This document shows positions 58,410-64,000 of a DNA stretch of 64,000 nucleotides, in pieces (positions within the stretch are counted from its first letter, which is position 1; each line of letters begins with the position of its first letter). The position numbers and the translations under genes are program-made. The notes beneath the pieces are model-generated. The model had not been told where the DNA came from. It did not search any database and saw only the letters and a list, made by a program, of their open reading frames with translations. The stretch comes from Myxococcus xanthus (GTDB taxonomy: Bacteria; Myxococcota; Myxococcia; Myxococcales; Myxococcaceae): positions 1 through 64,000 of the forward strand of contig NZ_JABFNS010000006.1 in assembly GCF_013116825.1 (NCBI RefSeq). The letters run 5' to 3'.

Positions 58410-58796
58410 ATGGACGTTCAGGGCTTCCACCACGTGGCCATCCAGGCGCGGGACATCGAGCGTGTCACCGGCTTCTACAGAGACCTGCTGGGCTTTCCGG
58501 AGTTGACCCGTCATCTCCGCCCGGACGGCTCCTTGCGGAGCATCTGGGTGGGCGTGCCTGGGGGCGGCTTCCTGGCCATCGAGGCGGCGGGCGGCGAGCC
58601 CGTCTCCACGCCGTTCCGCCACGAGGCGCCGGGCCTCCTGATGCTGGCGTTCCGGATTCCGAAGTCCGCTCGGGCGAGTGTGGTCGACGCCTTCACCCGC
58701 GCGGGTGTGCCGCTGGAGCACGAGACGCGGTGGTCGGTGTACGTCCGGGACCCCGAAGGCAACCGCGTGGCGCTCAGTCATCACCCGGAGGACTAG
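58410..58796 (+). CDS. VOC-family (glyoxalase/dioxygenase-like) protein
   Basis: This 128-residue protein has two beta-alpha-beta-beta-beta halves: GFHHVAIQARDIERVTGFYR, then GGGFLAIEAAGGE, then LMLAFRIPKSARASVVDAFT, then YVRDPEGNRVAL. The first His and the middle Glu could bind metal. The usual last Glu is not present (ALSHHPED). Substrate is unknown. It begins 27 bases from a divergent start, with no Shine-Dalgarno, so its transcript may be leaderless. Confidence 0.85.
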   Translation: MDVQGFHHVAIQARDIERVTGFYRDLLGFPELTRHLRPDGSLRSIWVGVPGGGFLAIEAAGGEPVSTPFRHEAPGLLMLAFRIPKSARASVVDAFTRAGVPLEHETRWSVYVRDPEGNRVALSHHPED

Positions 58797-58797
58797 A

Positions 58798-58817
58798 CGC
58801 ACCGTCCCACGGGTGCG
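58798..58817 (+). terminator. Weak hairpin after the VOC gene
   Basis: CGCACC (58798-58803) and GGTGCG (58812-58817) form a 6-pair stem with an 8-base loop. There is no T-run. It precedes the MshEN-domain gene. Confidence 0.3.
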
Positions 58818-58861
58818 GGTGTGCTTGCGGAGCGGGACGGGGCACGGCTACAAGCGGCCCC

Positions 58862-60157
58862 ATGCGCCTGGGTGAGCAGCTCCTGAAGGATGGTCTCGTC
58901 ACCGCCGAGGGACTCGAAGAAGCGCTTGAGGCCCAGGTGGTGCATGGCGGGCGGCTGGGAACGAACCTGGTGGAGCTGGGCCTGCTGTCGGAGGTGGACC
59001 TGGCGAAGTCGCTGGGCAAGGTCCACAACAGCGCGTTCGCATCCGGGGAGATGGTTCCGGACCCGAAGGCGATGGAGCTGGTCTCCTCGAACCATGCGGA
59101 CGACAAGGAGTACCTGCCCATGCGGGTGGACGCGACGCGGCTGAGCATCGCCGTCGTGAACCCGCACGACTTCGCGACGCTGGACGCGATTGCCTTCAAG
59201 ACGGGCAAGCGCGTGGTGCCGGTGGTCATCCCCGAGTTCCGGATGAACCAACTGCTGCGCCGCTACTGCAAGGCGTTCCGGCCGCTGCGCGCCATCGACA
59301 TGAACGCGGTGCGGCCGCGTCCCTCGGCGGGCTCGCAGGCCGAGCTGGCCAAGGCCGCGGAGACGCCGCCAGACTTGATGAGCGAGGAGGAGTTCCAGTC
59401 CGTCTACGCCTCCGCCCTGCGCGGTGGCGCCGACTACGACGGGGACACCGGCGAGGAGGAGATCATCACCGGCGTGGAGGTGCTGGAGGCCGCGTCCGAG
59501 CCGCCGCCCGCGACTGTCCGGCCACAGGGGCCCGTGGCTCCGCCGCCGCCCCCTCAGGCCATCGCTGTCCCACCGCAGAGGGTTCAGTCGCCCGTGCCAC
59601 CCCCGGCGCCCGCGCTGGGCGGCACGCCACCGCCTGTGCAGGTGCCGCGCGCACCGGAGCCGCCGCCGACGCCGCTGACCTTCGCGGAAGCGCAGGCGGA
59701 GCTGGCGCGCAGCTCGGACCGCGAGGACGTGGCGCACACGGTGCTGCGCTTCGCGCTGGGCAAGTGGAAGCGGAACCTGCTGCTGTCGGTGCAGGGCAGC
59801 CTCGTGACGGGCTGGCACGGCATGGGGGTGGGGGTTCGCGACGCGGTGGTGCGCCGCATCGGCGTGCCTCTGCGGGAGCAGAGCACCTTCCGGCTCGTGC
59901 GGGACACGCGCTCTCACTACATCGGGCCCGTCCGCCGCGATGCGGCCATGGGCGTGTTCTACAAGCTGCTGGGGGACGGGTTCCCGAAGACGGCCGTCAT
60001 CCTCCCGTTGCTGGTGCGCGGCAAGGTGGTGCACCTGCTCTACGTGGACAACGGCCCGGACCAGCTCACTCCGCCCGACGTGGGCGAGCTGCTCATCCTC
60101 TCGCAGAGCGTGGGCCGCTCGTACGAGGCGATGATGCGGCGCCGCAAGAGCGCGTAG
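58862..60157 (+). CDS. MshEN-domain (c-di-GMP-binding) protein with GAF-like C-terminus
   Basis: I chose ATG 58862 (MRLGEQLL). The 431-residue protein begins with the two-part MshEN motif, RLGEQLLKDGLVTAEGLEEA then EAQ, and RLGTNLVELGLLSEVDLAKS. This pattern (RLG-x2-L, G, L-x3-L, Q) binds c-di-GMP in type II secretion and pilus ATPases. The motor ATPase itself is missing: a Pro-rich linker (about 215-300) leads to a GAF-like domain (VAHTVLRFALGKWKRNLLLS, then LPLLVRGKVVHLLYVDNGPD). It therefore looks like a stand-alone c-di-GMP effector. It is convergent with the reductase gene. Confidence 0.82.
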   Translation: MRLGEQLLKDGLVTAEGLEEALEAQVVHGGRLGTNLVELGLLSEVDLAKSLGKVHNSAFASGEMVPDPKAMELVSSNHADDKEYLPMRVDATRLSIAVVNPHDFATLDAIAFKTGKRVVPVVIPEFRMNQLLRRYCKAFRPLRAIDMNAVRPRPSAGSQAELAKAAETPPDLMSEEEFQSVYASALRGGADYDGDTGEEEIITGVEVLEAASEPPPATVRPQGPVAPPPPPQAIAVPPQRVQSPVPPPAPALGGTPPPVQVPRAPEPPPTPLTFAEAQAELARSSDREDVAHTVLRFALGKWKRNLLLSVQGSLVTGWHGMGVGVRDAVVRRIGVPLREQSTFRLVRDTRSHYIGPVRRDAAMGVFYKLLGDGFPKTAVILPLLVRGKVVHLLYVDNGPDQLTPPDVGELLILSQSVGRSYEAMMRRRKSA

Positions 60158-60185
60158 GACGCCGCGCGCTCGAGGCGGAATGGCT

Positions 60186-61445
60186 TCAGGTGGACAGCTC
60201 CTCCACCTGGAACGTCATGCCCGCGCGGCGCAGCCGCTCCACCAGCCGCATGCCCATGGCGGAGGCCGGCGTGAGTACGCCGCCCGTGGTCGGATTGTCG
60301 TCGAAGGCGAGGCACAGCGCGGACTCGGCGAGCATCCGCGACGTGGCCGCGTAGCCCGGGTCTCCCTGCGCCGCCACCTTGCCCTTCAGCCGCACCTGAT
60401 TGCCCGTGCGGAGTGAGGTGCCTTCGCCGCGAAGCTGCGCGACGAAGAAGCCCTTCTCCCGGGCCTCCGGAGATGGGCCTTCACCCGGCGCGGGCAGGAC
60501 CTTCTTCTCCAGCAGCGTGCGCAGGGGCTTCACCTGCATCGCTGCGACGACGCCTCCCAGGCCCGCGGTGACGCCCGTGGCGCGCAGCAGGCCCTTGGGC
60601 CCGGCGCCGTAGCTGGCGACCTCCGCGTACCGGAAGCTCTCTCCCCACGGGTGACCGAGCAGCGCGTTGCTGCGCCGGACGACGCGCGTGTTCACGGCCG
60701 CCATGAAGAACGGGCCGGTCCACTGGCCCAGCTCCTGGCTGTAGCGGACGCCCAACTCGTCCTTGGATTCGGGCCGCCAGCGGCCTGGGACGGGGTCCAG
60801 CGCATGCGGGTGGGCCATGAGCTTCCGAACCGAGCGGTCCGTTGCTGCTTCTTCCATCGCCTGCACCATGCTCGCGGCCGTGCCACCGCTGGCGCCTCCG
60901 CGCATAGGGCCCATGTAGAGGCGGACGGCATCCAGGTGGCCGCCGTGGCGCTCCCGCATGTGCTCCTGCATCATCAACACGCCCAGGTCCGACGGAATCG
61001 AGTCGAAGCCACAGGTGTGGACGATGCGCGCGCCGCTCTGCCGCGCCTGCTCGTGGTGGGCGTCAATCATCCGCCGCATCCACTGCACTTCACCCGTCAG
61101 GTCGCAGTAGCTGACGCCGGCCCGAACACACGCCGCGACGAGCTCGCTGCCGTAACGTGCGTAGGGGCCCACCGTGGTGCAGACCACGCGGGTGCGAGGG
61201 ACCAGGGCATCCAGCGACGCGGCGTCGCGTGCATCCGCGACGAGCAGCGGCAGCTCCGCGAAGGAGGGCGCAATCACCGCCAGCTCCTGCCGGACCTTCT
61301 CCAGCTTGCCGAGGTCGCGTCCCGCAAGGGCCCATCGTGCGCGGTGGCTGTCCTGGGTCCTGGCGAGATATTCGGCGACCAGTCGCCCGGTGAAGCCGGT
61401 GGCGCCCCAGGCGATGATGTCGAACTCCGTGGCGGAGGTGTTCAT
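60186..61445 (-). CDS. Saccharopine-dehydrogenase-like (trans-acting enoyl reductase type) protein
   Basis: I chose ATG 61445 (MNTSATEFDIIAWGATGFTG). The 419-residue protein opens with a Rossmann motif (WGATGFTGRLVAEYLA), then TTVGPYARYGSELVAACVRA and YCDLTGEVQWMRRMI, then HTCGFDSIPSDLGVLMMQEH. These match the saccharopine-dehydrogenase-like family, which includes trans-acting enoyl reductases of lipid synthesis. There is no membrane segment. It should be a NAD(P)-dependent reductase of unknown substrate. The PEGA gene lies upstream on the same strand, 84 bases away. Confidence 0.88.
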   Translation of the reverse strand: MNTSATEFDIIAWGATGFTGRLVAEYLARTQDSHRARWALAGRDLGKLEKVRQELAVIAPSFAELPLLVADARDAASLDALVPRTRVVCTTVGPYARYGSELVAACVRAGVSYCDLTGEVQWMRRMIDAHHEQARQSGARIVHTCGFDSIPSDLGVLMMQEHMRERHGGHLDAVRLYMGPMRGGASGGTAASMVQAMEEAATDRSVRKLMAHPHALDPVPGRWRPESKDELGVRYSQELGQWTGPFFMAAVNTRVVRRSNALLGHPWGESFRYAEVASYGAGPKGLLRATGVTAGLGGVVAAMQVKPLRTLLEKKVLPAPGEGPSPEAREKGFFVAQLRGEGTSLRTGNQVRLKGKVAAQGDPGYAATSRMLAESALCLAFDDNPTTGGVLTPASAMGMRLVERLRRAGMTFQVEELST

Positions 61446-61529
61446 GGGCGCGGGAGTCTGGTCGCGCCCCGAAGCCACCGCAACCGCGGCGTGAAACGAG
61501 TGTTCACGCCGCGGAGATTGCTACCCCGG

Positions 61530-63662
61530 TCATTCCTCTTCGGGCTTCTCGAAGTTGACGTCGAAGGTGACGCGCTGGCCCGGCTCCACCTTGAACGTCT
61601 TCTGCCACCGGGCGTTGTTCACGATGACCAGGAGCTGGTGCGTGCCTTCGTACAGGTCCAGTTCCTCGATGGGCGCGGCACCGATGAGCCGGCCATCCAC
61701 GGTCACGATGGCGCCCTCCGGGGCGCGTACGTTCGCGAATCCCTTGTTGAGGAAGATTTGCTGCGAGGAACGGCCGCCCGCCGGCACGGTGATGACCCGC
61801 GTCGTCTGGATGCCGAGCACCGGGTTGCTGAGCGTCAGCACGTGACGGCCCGCGGGTACGGCCGCGGAGACCGGCGTGCGGCCCAGGTACTGGCCAGGAA
61901 TCGAGACCTCCACACGCGGGTCCACGGTGACGTCCAGCGTGCCCATGGGAATGCCGGCGTCCACGGGGCCCGCATCCAGCGTCACGCCGGCGTCGACGGG
62001 CAGGGCGTCGGTGACGCCCGCGTCCTCGAGCTCGGACTCGATGTTGGAGGGCAGCCGGCTGAGCACGACGGCCCCCGCGCCCACCGTGAGCGCCAGACCG
62101 ACGCCCACGAAGGCCATCCAACTGCGCGACTGCTTCGGCGCGGCAGGAGGCGTCGTGGCGGCCGTGTGTACGCCCGTGCCCATCGGGCTGGTGGGCACAG
62201 CGGTTCCTGCTGATGACCCAGTCCCCGTGGCGTCGGGATGCGCCTGAGTGCCTGCGCCGGACTGCGCCTGTGCGCCCGCGCCGGACTGCGCCTGTGCGCC
62301 TGCACCAGACTGCGCAGGAACGCCCGCGCCGGACTGAGCCTGTGCGCCTGAGCCTGAATGGGCCTGAGTGCCTGCGCCGGACGGATGCTGCGCGCCCGCG
62401 CCGGAGTGGGCCTGTGCGCTTGCGCCCGCTTGTGACTGGTCACCTGCACTGGACTGCGTCTGTGCGCCCGCGCCGGACTGAGCCTGTGCACCGGCCTGCG
62501 CCTGGCCCCCCACCGAACCAGTGCCGGACTGCCCCGTGCTGCCCTCAGCCGATGCCCCCTGCGCGTTGCCACTGGCCGCCGAGCCACTCCCAGCCTGCGC
62601 ACCCGAACCATCGGCCGAGCCCGAGGCATGCAACTGTCCCGGCAACTCCGGCCACTTCGCGGGCATCAAGCCCGGGGGCAGGGCGCCGCGCGCGAGGAAC
62701 TCAGCCACGGCGGGCGGAGAGATGCCAGCCTTCTGCATCACCTCGGCGATGCCCGCTTCAATCACCCGCCGCCGCGTCGCGCGAGCCTCGCTCTCGGGCG
62801 GGAAGTACTTCGACAGGAACTCCGAGAACTCCGCATGCGTGGGCAGCGAGCCGACGGCCTCGACCACGGCCTCCCGGAACGCGAGAGCCGTCGGATACCG
62901 CTCCTTGGCTCGCTTCGCCGTCGCCCGGCGCAGCACCGCGTCCAACTTCAGCGGCACGTCCTGCGCCATGGGCGGCAGCGAGCGCGTGAGCACCGCCTTG
63001 TCCGGGTCCGCCGCATCCTTGAAGGGAATCTTCCCGGAGAGGCACTCGTGCAGCACGAGCCCCAGAAGGAACACGTCCGACTGGACGTTGACCGCCTCGC
63101 GTCCACCGAGGAGCTGTTCGGGCGCGCTGTACAAGCGCCGGTTCTTCACGCGCTTGCCACCGCGCTCACGCGGAGCCACGCCGAGCGCGCCATAGCCCGT
63201 CACCTTCGTCAGACCGCCGAAGGAGATCATCAACGTCTCGGGCCGGACGTCACCGTGCACGAAGGGCGTGCCGTCGTCATTGCCCGCGACGTGCGCGTAG
63301 TGCAGGCCCACGGCGGCATCCGCCACGACGAGCGCCGCGAAGTGCGGCGGCAGGCGGGGGTGGGCTTCCAGCAGGCGACGCAGGGGCTCGCCGTCGGCGA
63401 ACTCGGTGACACGGGCCAGCCCGCCATCCTGCTCGGCCAGGGCGTGGACACGGAGGATGTGCGGATGCTCGAAGACGAGCGCGCGCGCTGTCTCGCGACG
63501 CAGGGTCGCCGTCAGCTCGGGGTTCTGCACGACATCTTGCGGTGCCCAGATGAGCACCACGGGACGGGGAGACGCGCCGTCCTCCAGGGCGAGTCCGAGG
63601 AAGGCACGTGAGCCTTCCCCGGCCAGCAGGGGACCAAGGGATTGGTAACGGACGGAACTCAT
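61530..63662 (-). CDS. PEGA-domain pseudokinase with octapeptide repeat tract
   Basis: This 710-residue protein has a kinase-like N-terminal domain (about 1-290) that lacks the glycine loop, reads HGDVRPET in the catalytic loop and has GYG for DFG, so it is not expected to phosphorylate. A 250-residue low-complexity region (Ala/Gly/Gln/Ser) with 11 octads of the SGAGAQAQ type follows, then one membrane helix (WMAFVGVGLALTVGAGAVVL). Outside are two PEGA-type beta domains (GTLDVTVDPRVEVSIPGQYL, then GFANVRAPEGAIVTVDGRLI). PEGA domains bind surface layers or peptidoglycan. It may link a cytoplasmic partner to the envelope. It probably shares a transcript with the protease upstream. Confidence 0.85.
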   Translation of the reverse strand: MSSVRYQSLGPLLAGEGSRAFLGLALEDGASPRPVVLIWAPQDVVQNPELTATLRRETARALVFEHPHILRVHALAEQDGGLARVTEFADGEPLRRLLEAHPRLPPHFAALVVADAAVGLHYAHVAGNDDGTPFVHGDVRPETLMISFGGLTKVTGYGALGVAPRERGGKRVKNRRLYSAPEQLLGGREAVNVQSDVFLLGLVLHECLSGKIPFKDAADPDKAVLTRSLPPMAQDVPLKLDAVLRRATAKRAKERYPTALAFREAVVEAVGSLPTHAEFSEFLSKYFPPESEARATRRRVIEAGIAEVMQKAGISPPAVAEFLARGALPPGLMPAKWPELPGQLHASGSADGSGAQAGSGSAASGNAQGASAEGSTGQSGTGSVGGQAQAGAQAQSGAGAQTQSSAGDQSQAGASAQAHSGAGAQHPSGAGTQAHSGSGAQAQSGAGVPAQSGAGAQAQSGAGAQAQSGAGTQAHPDATGTGSSAGTAVPTSPMGTGVHTAATTPPAAPKQSRSWMAFVGVGLALTVGAGAVVLSRLPSNIESELEDAGVTDALPVDAGVTLDAGPVDAGIPMGTLDVTVDPRVEVSIPGQYLGRTPVSAAVPAGRHVLTLSNPVLGIQTTRVITVPAGGRSSQQIFLNKGFANVRAPEGAIVTVDGRLIGAAPIEELDLYEGTHQLLVIVNNARWQKTFKVEPGQRVTFDVNFEKPEEE
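62236..62505 (-). repeat. 24-base tandem repeat in the pseudokinase gene
   Basis: About 11 imperfect copies of a 24-base unit (on the plus strand GCGCCTGTGCGCCCGCGCCG and variants) encode octapeptides such as AQSGAGAQ. The tract is in frame, so copy number can change without disrupting the protein. Confidence 0.85.
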
Positions 63663-63730
63663 GACACCGCATGTTAGTGCGAGTCACGCGGGTCCTGAAA
63701 TACGGGGAGCCCGTTGTCCTTTCCCGACAG

Positions 63731-64000
63731 CTACAGCCGGTAGCCTGCTTCCCGCTCGAAGGGCAGCGTCACGTGGTAGCCGTAGCGCCCCCGCCGCACG
63801 AGCAACAGCACGCTACGTCCCCGTCGCGCGGTGAGCAGGGCCTCCCGGAAGGCGTCGTTCGTCGTCACGGGCTGGTTGTTCACACGGAGGATGATGTCTC
63901 CGGGCTCCAGCCCGATGTCCGCCGCCGCCGAGCCCTGGCGCACGCCGGACACCGCCAGGCCGCCGCGAATCTCCTTCACACGGAGTCCCAGCCGCTCCCA
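63731..64000 (-). CDS. PDZ end of an HtrA/DegP-type serine protease (5' end outside window)
   Basis: The last 89 residues are seen. WERLGLRVKEIRGGLAVSGV, then SAAADIGLEPGDIILRVNNQ, then TTNDAFREALLTARRGRSVL are a typical PDZ domain with the GLxxGD peptide-binding loop. The frame is open to the edge of the window. HtrA proteases usually carry two PDZ domains after a trypsin-like core, so this is probably the second. It lies 68 bases upstream of the PEGA pseudokinase on the same strand, which suggests joint envelope quality control. Confidence 0.8.
   Translation of the reverse strand, partial: WERLGLRVKEIRGGLAVSGVRQGSAAADIGLEPGDIILRVNNQPVTTNDAFREALLTARRGRSVLLLVRRGRYGYHVTLPFEREAGYRL

Noticed and set aside
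62236-62505. Regular repeats resembling a CRISPR array
   Set aside because: Units are contiguous 24-mers in frame with an octapeptide; there are no unique spacers and no cas genes.

Overview
The window looks like a piece of a Myxococcus chromosome close to M. xanthus. It is very GC-rich. It carries romR (response regulator with the Asp53 site and a Pro-rich linker), an encapsulin cargo ferritin ending in LTVGSLRR, a solitary groEL beside it, a MYXO-CTERM surface protein, a DUF2381-type protein (a family I know only from myxobacteria) and many kinases, response regulators and TPR proteins.

Region 1 (1-11517) is the end of a prophage or prophage-derived island. It holds a tape-measure protein cut by the window edge, two tail-tip proteins and two small membrane proteins that may belong to lysis. 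A cargo block follows: a kinase-like protein that has lost key catalytic residues, two tandem XRE repressors, an intact membrane Ser/Thr kinase with a regulated leader, and a secreted DUF2381-like protein. The island stops at the 3' end of a selenocysteine tRNA gene (11518-11616, minus strand), with short direct repeats in between. This fits integration at selC.

Region 2 (11617-23636) is host core. It holds a TetR regulator divergent from an epimerase with tandem operators between them, a TPR-zincin protein, a response regulator, groEL2 under a CIRCE element, a lipoprotein and hybrid kinase pair, encC, a diguanylate cyclase response regulator, a CheW-like protein and the polarity and motility regulator romR.

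Region 3 (23639-37032) is housekeeping: valS with a remarkable histone-H1-like tail, nadC, an alkaline-phosphatase-like exoenzyme, a YbgC-type thioesterase, glpX, a START-domain protein, a 58-residue small protein, an ADP-ribosylglycohydrolase-like protein, eno, surE and a LysM/M23 lipoprotein.

Region 4 (37146-46458) holds envelope and signalling genes: a beta-barrel protein, a TPR lipoprotein, lexA with an SOS box filling its promoter spacer, a seven-domain hybrid kinase, a second histidine kinase and a FecR-domain protein.

Region 5 (46538-57033) is the most interesting unit. A GEMM-I type cyclic-dinucleotide riboswitch precedes four contiguous, same-strand, exported proteins: a beta-propeller with a MYXO-CTERM-like tail, an Ig-like protein, a 1198-residue outer-membrane barrel with an SdrD_B-like domain, and a 1041-residue MYXO-CTERM protein. 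I read it as a cyclic-dinucleotide-controlled surface operon of unknown function.

Region 6 (57009-64000) has a response regulator with a DUF4388-like output domain, a VOC protein, a protein with the MshEN c-di-GMP-binding repeat, a saccharopine-dehydrogenase-like reductase, a PEGA-domain pseudokinase with an octapeptide repeat tract, and the PDZ end of an HtrA-type protease. Cyclic-dinucleotide signalling recurs across the window: an intact GGDEF enzyme, a degenerate GGDEF domain, the riboswitch and the MshEN protein.
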